Shown here: one piece after another, positions 1 to 8,097 of the stretch
Position numbering within the stretch: the stretch's first letter is position 1
How the letters are laid out: every line of letters starts with the position of its first letter
Origin: Ferdinandcohnia salidurans
GTDB lineage: Bacteria > Bacillota > Bacilli > Bacillales > Bacillaceae_L
NCBI RefSeq assembly: GCF_042680725.1
Contig: NZ_JBHUEK010000034.1
Location: 248,001-312,000, forward strand
Direction: 5' to 3'
Length of the DNA stretch: 64,000 nucleotides
Translations under genes and position numbers: made by a program
The notes under the pieces: model-generated
Told to the model about the DNA's origin: nothing
Seen by the model: the letters and a program-made list of their open reading frames with translations, nothing else
Databases searched by the model: none

Positions 1-264
1 GTGGTAAAAATTAGCTAGATAATTTTTAAACAAATCATTTTCATTGCCAGAACGCTCTAGGAAGTTATGAATAGCATTTCTAATTTCATTTGAGTTCGAT
101 TTTACAAAGTTTATTTTTGCCCTATCAGACTCCCCCACATGGTGAAAAGAGTTATTGTACCATGCATTGAATGGAATCCATGCCTTTATAAAATAAGTAA
201 AATAGTCTATTTCGGAATCGGATATCCACCTATTCAAATTATCTCTACTATAAACCGCAACCAT
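1..264 (-). CDS. Unidentified protein, 5' part only (runs off the left edge)
   Basis: An open frame of 88 codons starts with ATG at 264 behind a good ribosome site (AGGGGAG) and continues off the window. The visible N-terminus is rich in aromatic residues, with a block WIPFNAWY near residues 29-36. I do not recognise the family. It begins 13 bases after the stop of the specificity gene and lies on the same strand, so it is probably the last known member of the restriction-modification operon. A missing hsdR gene could still lie beyond the edge, but this N-terminus does not look like HsdR. Confidence 0.6.
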   Translation of the reverse strand, partial: MVAVYSRDNLNRWISDSEIDYFTYFIKAWIPFNAWYNNSFHHVGESDRAKINFVKSNSNEIRNAIHNFLERSGNENDLFKNYLANFYH

Positions 265-277
265 TAAATTACTCCCC

Positions 278-1768
278 TTAAAGCGATATAGCTTTTTTCA
301 TTAAAAACTGTTCTATAAATTTAGTTGCAATAACATCATTTGTTTCAATTGCCCTTTCAATAGTTAATTTTGTAATATCAAGTACTTCCTCTGATAATCT
401 TTTATACATAAAACTTTCTTTAATTAAATCACTAATTATTAATTGTTTATCAATATCTATAATCGGTACTAATAAATTTTCTATTTCCTCAATTCTCCAA
501 TGTTGGATTATTGAACCTCCAGCATCCCTTTCAGCCTGTAGTTTAATTAAATCAGAATTAAGAACCAACGTAAGGTAATCAGGGAGTATATCTTTTTTAT
601 CAAGAACATTCAAATGGAGTATTGCACTAGACGTAACTATATTTAAATCTTCTTCCACTTTATATGCTATTCCAACTGTTCCATCCTTACTTAACAAAAT
701 AGTCCCTGCCTTTGGAAATAAAGAAACGGTTTTTTTAATATTCTTTTTACTATTAACCTTTGCTTCTGCTTCCCTGACATAGGATTCTGCTAAGAAAATT
801 TCGGATTCCTTAATACCGCCGATTGACACGTTTGATACTCTTATAAAAGGTATCCCTTCAGTTTGGTATGCTTTTGAACCAGGTTCAACTGATTTGAAAA
901 TGGTAACTAATTCTTTTAACTTTTTATACTTTTTCTTCATAATTTTAGAAGTAAGTTGATCATACTTATGTTGATAATACTCGGAATCCAAACGACCTGT
1001 TTCTATAAATGAACTTTGAAAAGTTTTTATATTAAAGGAACTATCATCATGTTCGATACTATCTAGCTCCAATTCTGTTTGGAGAATATTTTTAGCCTCT
1101 TCATAAAACCTTTGTGACTCATTCTGTAAACTAAGTGCCTTAAAATATAACTTCTCAAATATTCCCTCAAATCCGGTATTAAAGGTAGGAATTTTAACCT
1201 GCATTAATGACGCCAAAGTTAAGTGAGGCTGTCCTGTTTGACTAGCCGTTCTTAATAATAAATCCTGGCCATATTTTGAGTGAAGGAAAATCCAAATAAA
1301 GAACCTATTATGTTCTTTAATATTAGAAGTCCTTAATAGAATTACATCTCTACTCAAACTATATTTTTTATAATTATTAGGTAAAATTCCTATTTTACCT
1401 AATGTGTTTCCACCTTTTGCTATAACAATATCGTTTGGATGTCCTACACATATTGTCTTATTATTCTTTTGTATTATTTCTTCTGGAAGAAATGCAGTAT
1501 TGTTAGTTATATTAACAAAACCATTATTAATCTCATTTACTCTAATAAAAGGAACACCTTCAAAATTAAAGTTATAGTATTTTGTAATCGAAGGATAGAA
1601 AGCACTACAATCTAAAACACCGTTAATCGACTCTAATGTTTTTGGCTCATTCTCCTCGATCCTCTTTTCGATAGTTAAAAACTCTTTTTTATAATATTCC
1701 GAGTCTAGACGAAACTTTATTGCATCTAATTTATCAATTTCAACTTCTGAAATTTCTTGCCCCTCCAA
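278..1768 (-). CDS. hsdS: Type I/IIG restriction-modification specificity (S) protein
   Basis: About 496 residues with the duplicated layout of HsdS proteins: two target-recognition halves. RLDSEYY occurs at about residues 20 and 259, and each half has a VPFIRV or IPFIRV block. Such proteins read the two halves of a bipartite DNA site for the partner methylase. The only start in frame near the N-terminus is TTG at 1768, with no convincing ribosome site. The frame is open without a stop back into the end of the methylase gene, and the two are joined in the -1 frame at an eight-T run (see findings). It may therefore be the C-terminal part of a larger R-M-S polypeptide rather than an independently started gene. 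Confidence 0.8.
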   Translation of the reverse strand: MEGQEISEVEIDKLDAIKFRLDSEYYKKEFLTIEKRIEENEPKTLESINGVLDCSAFYPSITKYYNFNFEGVPFIRVNEINNGFVNITNNTAFLPEEIIQKNNKTICVGHPNDIVIAKGGNTLGKIGILPNNYKKYSLSRDVILLRTSNIKEHNRFFIWIFLHSKYGQDLLLRTASQTGQPHLTLASLMQVKIPTFNTGFEGIFEKLYFKALSLQNESQRFYEEAKNILQTELELDSIEHDDSSFNIKTFQSSFIETGRLDSEYYQHKYDQLTSKIMKKKYKKLKELVTIFKSVEPGSKAYQTEGIPFIRVSNVSIGGIKESEIFLAESYVREAEAKVNSKKNIKKTVSLFPKAGTILLSKDGTVGIAYKVEEDLNIVTSSAILHLNVLDKKDILPDYLTLVLNSDLIKLQAERDAGGSIIQHWRIEEIENLLVPIIDIDKQLIISDLIKESFMYKRLSEEVLDITKLTIERAIETNDVIATKFIEQFLMKKAISL

Positions 1769-1813
1769 ATATGCTTCATATTTTATTTGATTGAAGGGGC
1801 TACCTAAAAAAAA
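1759..1813 (-). promoter_or_regulatory. Candidate -1 frameshift element (slippery T-run plus stem-loop)
   Basis: Read on the minus strand, the methylase frame ends AGT TTT TTT TAG. The heptamer T TTT TTT (1813-1807) has the X XXY YYZ form and is followed after 6 bases by a stem-loop: GCCCCT (1800-1795) pairs with AGGGGC (1764-1759), enclosing a perfect 7-bp hairpin with a 3-base loop (1783-1767). A -1 slip would pass the TAG and enter the specificity frame without a stop. The geometry is seen; function is inferred. A one-base indel in a once-fused gene is the alternative. Confidence 0.45.
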
Positions 1814-3948
1814 CTTAAACCCTCTTTTTTAGCAAATTCCTCAAACGCTTCTGCAATACCATCTTGGGTTTCACCATTATCAATAACTGTCCCATCATCA
1901 AGAATAAATTTATTATGGTTAAATAAATCATGAGAAACTATAAAATGTCCCCACTTGTCCTTGATTGCTTCCTTTGGATCAATAGTTTCTCCACCATCAA
2001 CACTCTTATATAGTTTTTCTCCACTATTATCTTTCCCTCTTGAACGTTGAGTAGCAAAGAAGATATTATAGTTTTCTTTATATGGGCATAGCGGTCCTAA
2101 AGTTGGATCATCATTCCACTTCTGTAGAAGTAATACACTGGTTTTAGTCCCAGTATGGGGTTTAAATGTATTAACATGTAAACCAACCACTCCTAATATC
2201 CTACATTTCTTAGCAATGTAATCCCTTAAAAATTTATCTGTTGTATTGTTAAATCTACCTTGTGGAAGTACAATTGCCATTCTACCTCCTGGCTTTAAAA
2301 ATTGAAGATTCCGTTCCACAAATAAAATATCCCTTGATACTTTATCATGCCAACCTTTTTCTTTTTCGCCTAATTCATATTTGGATATGATTCTTTGATC
2401 TTTTATATCCCCTGCAAATGGTGGATTTGCCATTACTATATCAAATTTAAATTCTTTATAATTAGCAATTCCTTTTTTCTCAATTTTATCCACACGGAGA
2501 TCTTCTAATTTTTCAAAACCCTCTTGATATGTTCTGTACCATTCTCTATCATTCTTTAACTCATTCCATCGTTCATAATCTAATGTATTCATATGTAACA
2601 CATTAGTTTCCCCATCACCAGCAATTAAATTAAGTGTTCTTCCAACCCTAACTGTTTTTTTATCAAAATCGATTGCAAAAACTTTATTTCTTACATATTC
2701 TATTTGCTCTTGAGTTTTTTCTTCAGCTGTAAATAAGTGGTTTTCATTTGGATTTAGTTTTCTCCAATTATAGAATATTGTATGAACAGGAAATCCACAG
2801 CTGCCAGAAGCAGTATCAATAATAAACTCACTTGGTTTAGGATTCAACATATTCACGCACATATCAATAACATATCTAGGTGTGAAATATTGACCCTTCT
2901 CACCTTTATTATTTTTATTAACCAAATACTCAAAGGCCTCATCAATTATCTCTAAATTTGAATTAAAAAGTTTTATATTCTGAAGATATGAAACAACAAT
3001 CTTTGTATGTGACTTTGACAGCTCTAACTTTGTTCCATCTTGAAAAATACCCTTCCATTTTTGTTGGGCTTCAATAAATAACTCCTCAATTCGTTCTTTA
3101 ACCTCATCTTCAGTTCCTGTATCTCGAAACTCTAACAATTGCAATCTTTGGTTTAATTCCTTTCGTAGCTCTTTATTCTCATTATCATTAAGATCATAGA
3201 TACTTTTAATTCCTTTAGCATCTAACCAAACTTCAATAATTTTAAGATCATCTTGATGTTTTTTTTCATCATAAAGCTTTGTAAAAATTAATTTAAAAGG
3301 TTCCTCGAAAGCATCTACTCCCGCATTTGATAGAACTTCATCCTCGAGCTCTTCAATAATTTGTTTTAAAGTCTGTTTTTGAAGTTTATCATTTAAAATA
3401 AGGTCTAAATAAGTGAATCTATTTCGCTTATTCAAAAATTCACTAAAGCTTTCCGTGAAAATTGGCAGATCGAATAGATTTGTGAAGTAATTAGGATCCC
3501 TTCTGTGATAAAACTCTATCTGCTCTCCATTTGTCCATACACCAATAGGTGCACCTGTTGCATTACAATAAGATCTTAACTGTTCCTTCCCATCCTTCAG
3601 CTTCGGTTTTTTTAACTCTACAATAATAAAAACCGAGTCTGGGCTATCCTTATCAAAGATTACAATATCTGCTCTTTTTACCTGTCTCCCGAAATGTACT
3701 CCATATTCCAATTGAATTAACTTTTTTGGATACTTATATTTATTAATTAGTTTGTCTAGATATAGTTGTCTTATTAACTCTTCAGGTGTAGCTTTAATTT
3801 CATAATTTCTAATTAAACATTTTATCTTGAAAACCTTGCTATCTTTAATAAGATGTTCACTTATATTTTCTTCAAGTCTTTTTATTTCTTCATTATCAAA
3901 AATTTTTATATTGTAATTAGTGTCTTTTAGAATTGATTCAATTTTCAT
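1804..3948 (-). CDS. Fused restriction nuclease-N6-adenine methylase (type IIG/BcgI-A-like)
   Basis: 714 residues. The N-terminal ~130 residues look like a PD-(D/E)XK nuclease of the HsdR-N kind: D94 in RADIVIF, then E111 and K113 in VELKK. An HsdM-type helical region follows, then the methylase core with the SAM-binding motif DTASGSCGF (about residue 377) and catalytic NPPF (about 508). Plain HsdM proteins are about 500 residues and lack the nuclease, so this resembles the A subunit of BcgI or the R-M part of type IIG enzymes. Start is ATG after GAAGGG. It is first in the operon, followed by the specificity gene. The gene ends at an eight-T run (1806-1813) immediately followed by a stem-loop. 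Confidence 0.85.
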   Translation of the reverse strand: MKIESILKDTNYNIKIFDNEEIKRLEENISEHLIKDSKVFKIKCLIRNYEIKATPEELIRQLYLDKLINKYKYPKKLIQLEYGVHFGRQVKRADIVIFDKDSPDSVFIIVELKKPKLKDGKEQLRSYCNATGAPIGVWTNGEQIEFYHRRDPNYFTNLFDLPIFTESFSEFLNKRNRFTYLDLILNDKLQKQTLKQIIEELEDEVLSNAGVDAFEEPFKLIFTKLYDEKKHQDDLKIIEVWLDAKGIKSIYDLNDNENKELRKELNQRLQLLEFRDTGTEDEVKERIEELFIEAQQKWKGIFQDGTKLELSKSHTKIVVSYLQNIKLFNSNLEIIDEAFEYLVNKNNKGEKGQYFTPRYVIDMCVNMLNPKPSEFIIDTASGSCGFPVHTIFYNWRKLNPNENHLFTAEEKTQEQIEYVRNKVFAIDFDKKTVRVGRTLNLIAGDGETNVLHMNTLDYERWNELKNDREWYRTYQEGFEKLEDLRVDKIEKKGIANYKEFKFDIVMANPPFAGDIKDQRIISKYELGEKEKGWHDKVSRDILFVERNLQFLKPGGRMAIVLPQGRFNNTTDKFLRDYIAKKCRILGVVGLHVNTFKPHTGTKTSVLLLQKWNDDPTLGPLCPYKENYNIFFATQRSRGKDNSGEKLYKSVDGGETIDPKEAIKDKWGHFIVSHDLFNHNKFILDDGTVIDNGETQDGIAEAFEEFAKKEGLSFF

Positions 3949-3985
3949 AGCTTATTTCCCTTCATTTCTTTCTAATCTTCTTTAT

Positions 3986-4015
3986 AGTATAGCGAATTTA
4001 GAGTGAATTTGTCGA
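3986..4015 (-). promoter_or_regulatory. Probable sigma-A promoter of the restriction-modification operon
   Basis: On the minus strand TCGACA (-35) and TATACT (-10) are separated by 18 bases, ending 37 bases before the ATG of the nuclease-methylase gene. The -35 is one base off TTGACA. Confidence 0.4.
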
Positions 4016-4052
4016 CACTATAAGAGAAACCCTTTTTTTCATCCATTTCAAT

Positions 4053-4079
4053 AAAAAAAGTAAGATCAAAAGATCTTAC
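4053..4079 (-). terminator. Rho-independent terminator of the XRE gene
   Basis: On the minus strand a perfect 8-bp stem GTAAGATC/GATCTTAC with a 4-base loop is followed by seven Ts. It lies just downstream of the XRE regulator stop codon. Confidence 0.8.
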
Positions 4080-4102
4080 CCTATGAGATATAATTTATAG
4101 TC

Positions 4103-4450
4103 CTATTTATGTTCTATCATTCCTACTACGATATCAACAATTTTAAATATTTGTTCTTTTTTATCTACTTTTAGATTTCTAATTTTATCCTCACTGTCTG
4201 TAATTACCGAAGATTTTTCTATTGGGTCAATAGCTCTAAAAAACTCCTCCAAAGAAACATTTAAAGCTCTAGTGATACTAGCAAGACTTTCAAGACTAAC
4301 ACCTTTTTCCCCTCGTTCAACCTTTCCTAAGAAGTTATAATGCAAATTAGCACGATACGCTAACTCCTCTCGTGAAATTTCCTTTCCAGTTCTTAGATAA
4401 CGAATCCTTTCACCGACTTGGATATTTAATTTTCCCCTTACACATTTCAC
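4103..4450 (-). CDS. XRE-family HTH transcriptional regulator
   Basis: 115 residues with one Cro/cI-type helix-turn-helix at about residues 10-66; the recognition region reads ISREELAYRANLHYNFLGKVERG. The C-terminal ~45 residues are not recognised. The start taken is GTG at 4450, the only reasonable start upstream of the HTH. The gene is divergent from the zinc-finger endonuclease gene at 4547. The ~95-bp region between them carries three palindromic sites, one overlapping this gene's start, so autoregulation is likely (inference). It could also act as a controller for the nearby restriction-modification genes, though none of the sites lies in front of that operon. Confidence 0.85.
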   Translation of the reverse strand: MKCVRGKLNIQVGERIRYLRTGKEISREELAYRANLHYNFLGKVERGEKGVSLESLASITRALNVSLEEFFRAIDPIEKSSVITDSEDKIRNLKVDKKEQIFKIVDIVVGMIEHK

Positions 4451-4538
4451 ACCACTTAAGGGTAGTTAAACTACAATCAATATTAGTTGAACATCCCTAA
4501 GGGTTGTATTTTTGATATAATACACCCTATAGGGGTGT
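4449..4538. promoter_or_regulatory. Divergent control region with three related palindromic sites
   Basis: Three sites of 17-18 bp share the pattern ACA-CCCT-AGGG-TGT: 4449-4466 (overlapping the XRE start), 4491-4507 and 4522-4538. The middle and right ones are near-perfect palindromes. A -10 TATAAT for the rightward gene lies at 4516-4521, between the last two sites, with the middle site where a -35 would be. This arrangement fits repression by the adjacent XRE protein; protein binding is inferred. Confidence 0.55.
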
Positions 4539-4546
4539 GATTAGAA

Positions 4547-5890
4547 ATGGCAAAACGAAGAACCCACCAAGAGTATATTGATCTGATTACCGCCAAGTAT
4601 GGTAAAGCCTACAAATTATTAACCGAATATACAAATTCAAAGTCTACTGTAGAATTCTTTTGTAACGTCTGTAACCAAAATCATACTATGATAGCACGAC
4701 ACCTCTTAAAAGGTGGTTGTAGTCTTTGTGCTAGAAAAATTGTATCTTTAAAAAACACACTTTCCGAAAAGGACTTTAATGAACGATTAACAAGGGTGCA
4801 CGGTTATAGGATAGTTAATATAGATCCATATGTTAAAAGAAATGAAAAAATAAGGTTCTATGCTACTGATTGCCAACATATTTGGAAAGCAACTCCCGAT
4901 TTAGTCCTAAGTGGAAATTGGTGCAATGTATGTGCATTAGATAGAAGTATAAAAACTAGAACAAAAACTCATAACCAATTTTGTGAAGAAGTTTTTCAAA
5001 AAGGGGATGGCGATTACATCGTCTTAGGTAAATATGTGAAGACTGATGTAAAAATCAAATTAAAACATCTTATTTGTAATTACGAGTATGACGTAACCCC
5101 ACATTCATTTTTAGATGGTAGGCGTTGCCCCAAGTGCTTCAGTACACCTATTAAAACTACATCAAAGTTTAAAGATGAATTATATAACCTTGTCGGATCT
5201 GAGTATGAGGTTGTTGGTGATTACGGTGGAAATAAGAAGAAAATTAAAATTAAACACAATAAATGTAAAAATGGAAAACATACCATTTTCGAAATGGTAC
5301 CAAATAGTTTTCTATCTGGTAGAAGATGTCCCGAATGCAGTCCAAGTAAAAAGGATAGCAAGGAAAGCTTTATGCGGAAACTAAAGAAAGTAAAAGGCGA
5401 GGATTATGTTCTTTCAGGAGACTATATAAATAACTCAACTAAAGTTCAAATTCTACATAAATGTGGGTATGAGTGGTAGGTAACCCCAAATAACATATTA
5501 AGTGGTCAGAGCTGCCCAAAATGCATACGTGGCGAAAAAACATCAAAAGGCGAATCTAGGTTAGAAAAGTTACTCACAAGGATTAAGGTTACATTTAAAC
5601 GTGAGTATTCCTTTCCAGATTTGAAGAATAAAAAATCACTGAGATACGACTTTGCATTATTTGATAAACAAGGAAACATCAGTTTAATTGAGTATCATGG
5701 AGTTCAACACTACGAAGCAGTTGATTTTTTTGGTGGTTCAAAGGGATACACAGAACGTAAAAAAAGAGATGAACTAAAATTAAGTTATGCTAAAGAGAAC
5801 AATATAATTCTACTAGTAATCCCTTATTGGGAATACCCAAATATAGAGAAAATCACCATAGAATTTCTAAAAATATATTTTCACAATTGA
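4547..5890 (+). pseudogene. Zinc-finger homing-type endonuclease gene interrupted by an in-frame amber codon
   Basis: The ATG at 4547 opens a frame that stops at TAG 5477-5479 and then continues in the same frame for 136 more codons to TGA at 5890. The N-terminal part is a series of treble-clef-like repeats ending in CPKC/CPEC/CNVC pairs after a VTP-x-LSG block. The stop falls inside the last repeat (YEW-stop-VTPNNILSG), where a lysine or similar residue is expected, so one base change (such as AAG to TAG) would explain it. The C-terminal part carries an IEYHGVQHYE motif typical of Vsr/PD-(D/E)XK-like endonucleases of phage mobile genes. The truncated protein (310 residues) would lack the nuclease domain. 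Read-through is possible but unsupported. Confidence 0.75.
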
Positions 5891-6136
5891 TTAAACCAAG
5901 ATGAAAAGCTTCTTTTTTCATTGGAAACTCTTCTGGTTTTAGTAGATGTAGTTTGAGCCTGAAACTCTTGAAAGTTCGGTGTAAGTGTAGGTGTAGGTAT
6001 ATTAAAATGATTATATTTGGAATGATTGTTTTTAAGGTAAGTGAGGATAATATATCTCGCAACTTTAAGACCCGTATGCACATTGGGTTTCGATGTCTTT
6101 TTCCATGTTTTCCACGTTTTAAATAACTAAGCTTAT
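5881..6136 (-). other. Gene-poor stretch with one doubtful short frame
   Basis: Between the endonuclease gene and the YkyB-like gene, a minus-strand frame of about 66 codons (GTG at 6081) has plausible composition but no ribosome site and no recognisable relatives. Its frame is open upstream to about 6125 without a start codon, so it may be a 5'-truncated remnant. It is not called as a gene. Confidence 0.2.
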
Positions 6137-6391
6137 TTAGATCCTCATCTGTTGGTGTTGTGTGAAAGTAAAAGTCCCGATCTGAACTGATGTAAGGACT
6201 TTCCTTTGACCATTTCGAACATTTTTGTAAAGGTCTAATCCTATTTTTTGTGCCTGACCTGTTTTTATTAAGATTTTTAGAATCTCATCTTTAATTTGAT
6301 AAAAATTTGAATGTTCACATTCTATTTTTGCGTGTTTGTTAATTACATGTATTGCTGCTGCAATTTGTTCTACATTGAATATCACGGACAA
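6137..6391 (-). CDS. YkyB-like small protein
   Basis: About 84 residues. The sequence IAAAIHVINKHAK followed by an ILKILIKTGQAQKIGL block resembles the Bacillus YkyB family (IARAIYTVNRHAK, then LIKEGKAKKIGLHFS). The C-terminal part, where YkyB proteins usually have a DVLVKVGDYYFH-like strand, is recognisable but divergent. No function is established for this family. An AAGGAG site at 6396-6401 supports a start at TTG 6391 or GTG 6385; the frame extends further upstream without a ribosome site. It stands alone among orphan genes. Confidence 0.5.
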   Translation of the reverse strand: MSVIFNVEQIAAAIHVINKHAKIECEHSNFYQIKDEILKILIKTGQAQKIGLDLYKNVRNGQRKVLTSVQIGTFTFTQHQQMRI

Positions 6392-6569
6392 TAATCTCCT
6401 TTTTTGGGGTAAATAAATGTGGATGGACAAACGAGGGAACTACATATGTGGACACAATGTTGTGATAAAAAAAACTCCCCTTTAATAGACAAAATTCGTC
6501 AAAAAGGGAAGCAATTCCTTTACTGTCACAAAATTGCAACAAAAAGTTCAAAATTAGGTTGTACTTTAT

Positions 6570-7106
6570 TTATTGTGTTTGTGCGTTGTTCTCCCATTCT
6601 TCAAATTGCTTATTATTCATTTTAATGGCTTTATCTATGTATTCTCTCGCTTCACCCATTTTATCGAAACAAATGTTGACCTTATCGGCATCCTTATTGG
6701 TGATAGCGTCCCCGAAGTTATCAGCGACATACGCCAATGGTTCATGTGTTCGGAGAATTAATTCGTGGATTTCTTTCTGGCTTTCAGCTGGCATTTTCTC
6801 ATTCTTGTTGTATCCATCAATCGCCACTCTAAAACTAATTAAAGCTGTACTAAGATCCTCCCACCATTTTTCCGTTTGCATGACTGACGGGTGTTTCCCT
6901 GCCTCCCCATTTACTTCAGAAAACAAGTCCATATATTCTTTCATTAATTCAGTAGTTGCTACAACAACGGCATAATACTCTATTTCTTCTTGTGTCGGTA
7001 CACCTTTTACCTCATTAATTTCTTTCTGGGGATCTACTTTTCCCTGAGCTACACACCCAGAAAGCATAAAAACAAGGGTGACAGCTATGACTATTTGCTT
7101 CTTAAT
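6570..7106 (-). CDS. Lipoprotein of unknown function, apparently with an ATT start codon
   Basis: About 178 residues. From 7106 the frame reads KKQIVIAVTLVFMLSGC: a textbook lipoprotein signal with lipobox LSGC. The mature part is acidic and helical and looks like a four-helix extracytoplasmic domain. A strong AGGAGGG site lies 7 bases before an ATT codon, and a TAG stop in frame just upstream of that site rules out a longer gene. No ATG, GTG or TTG exists before the ATG at 7067, which would leave only MLSGC as signal. Either a rare ATT start is used or the original ATG has mutated and the gene is dying. Family not recognised. Confidence 0.65.
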   Translation of the reverse strand: MKKQIVIAVTLVFMLSGCVAQGKVDPQKEINEVKGVPTQEEIEYYAVVVATTELMKEYMDLFSEVNGEAGKHPSVMQTEKWWEDLSTALISFRVAIDGYNKNEKMPAESQKEIHELILRTHEPLAYVADNFGDAITNKDADKVNICFDKMGEAREYIDKAIKMNNKQFEEWENNAQTQ

Positions 7107-7168
7107 GATTATTCCCTCCTATTATTCTCGTAGAAACCTAGTGGTGGTAATTTCTTCTCCTAATTCGA

Positions 7169-7474
7169 TCATAGGTAGTATCTTATCTTTAGTGTGGCTC
7201 CCCTACCTTTAGGTGGCTTCATAACTATCAAATCACCATTATGAACATCCATTGAATCATACATAGCATCACAACAAGAAGCCATCCTATGGTTCGGACC
7301 AGGGTAGTACCCTAACTTTCTATGTAAGTCAGAAGATAATATCTCTATATGCTTCAATCCCAATGTTCTAGACTCGATTTTTAACTGTTTGATAGCATCA
7401 ATAAAATCGCTTTTAGTAGGTACTGAAATAATTAAACCTCCCTTTCGACATGCTTTTAGTTTTCCTACTTCCAA
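7169..7474 (-). CDS. Small conserved-looking protein of unknown function
   Basis: Up to 101 residues, starting at TTG 7474 without a clear ribosome site. The C-terminal 60 residues (HIEILSSDLHRKLGYYPGPN, then HRMASCCDAMYD and a PPKGRGATLKIRYYL end) have the compact look of a domain often appended to larger proteins in restriction-type loci. I do not recognise it with certainty. The weak start and the domain-like content suggest it may be the 3' remnant of a longer gene. Confidence 0.5.
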   Translation of the reverse strand: MEVGKLKACRKGGLIISVPTKSDFIDAIKQLKIESRTLGLKHIEILSSDLHRKLGYYPGPNHRMASCCDAMYDSMDVHNGDLIVMKPPKGRGATLKIRYYL

Positions 7475-7731
7475 TACCCGATTTGTTTTTGTTTAATAGT
7501 CCTTCTATAACAGCATTAGCATATTTTTCCTATTTTTTTAATAAATAATTTAACAAATCAAAGGCTGTGGTTGCTAATATACAGTGGGGCCGGGAAGCAT
7601 TAAATAAAGTACCCATTATGGGGTCGACCCCAGGGTCTATATAAGGGAAAAATCATCCATTAATCTCTTAAATAAATTTTTTAGCATTGGAAAACTATTC
7701 ATAGAAAATATTAAAAATCAATTATGGATAT
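7475..7731. other. AT-rich intergenic stretch with a GGGGTCGACCCC palindrome
   Basis: No gene seen. A perfect 12-bp palindrome near 7620 is followed by a partial repeat of itself (cagggtct) and resembles the end segment of the family-B hairpin repeats found elsewhere in the window. Confidence 0.4.
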
Positions 7732-8097
7732 CTATATTTTCATTGAGCTAACTTTACTTTTCAGAATTAATACATCCTTGGGATCATCTAGCACGTGCAT
7801 TCTATCATGGCAATTTGGACAAAGCGCAATTGTGTTTGCAATCCTATCCTCCCCTCCACGAGATAACCATTGAATACGGTGAGAATGCAAATGTGGCTCG
7901 CCTTTTTTATTTTTATATGGTGCAGGTTGATTACATAATTGACATATACCATTTGCCCACCATTTTGCATAAAGGACTATGTTGAATTGTTTTTTCGTAT
8001 TTTCAGATAAACTATGTTGAATAATATGGTGATATTTTACTGGAAAATTTTTTTGTTTTTCTAACTCATTTTTTTCAAAGAAACTGGTTGTGAAAAT
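7732..8097 (-). pseudogene. HNH endonuclease domain, 3' part of a frameshifted gene
   Basis: This frame has no start codon before the HNH domain. It reads an HNH fold: WWANGICQLCNQPAPY, then HLHSHRIQWLSRGG and NTIALCPNCHDRMHVL, so two CxxC-type zinc ligand pairs and the catalytic histidine are intact. It lies in the -1 frame relative to the upstream 313-residue frame, and the junction is a run of seven As (minus strand, 8075-8069). Restoring the frame gives one protein of about 400 residues with a C-terminal HNH nuclease. An indel in the A-run, real or from sequencing, is the simplest cause; slippage at the run could still make full-length protein. Confidence 0.7.

Noticed and set aside
6559..6975. 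138-codon plus-strand frame opposite the lipoprotein gene
   Set aside because: Antisense of a gene with a clear signal peptide and ribosome site; no site of its own and no protein-like features.
7788..7970. 60-codon minus-strand frame beginning MQNGGQMVY
   Set aside because: It is a shifted-frame shadow of the HNH domain, whose own frame contains all zinc ligands and the catalytic histidine.
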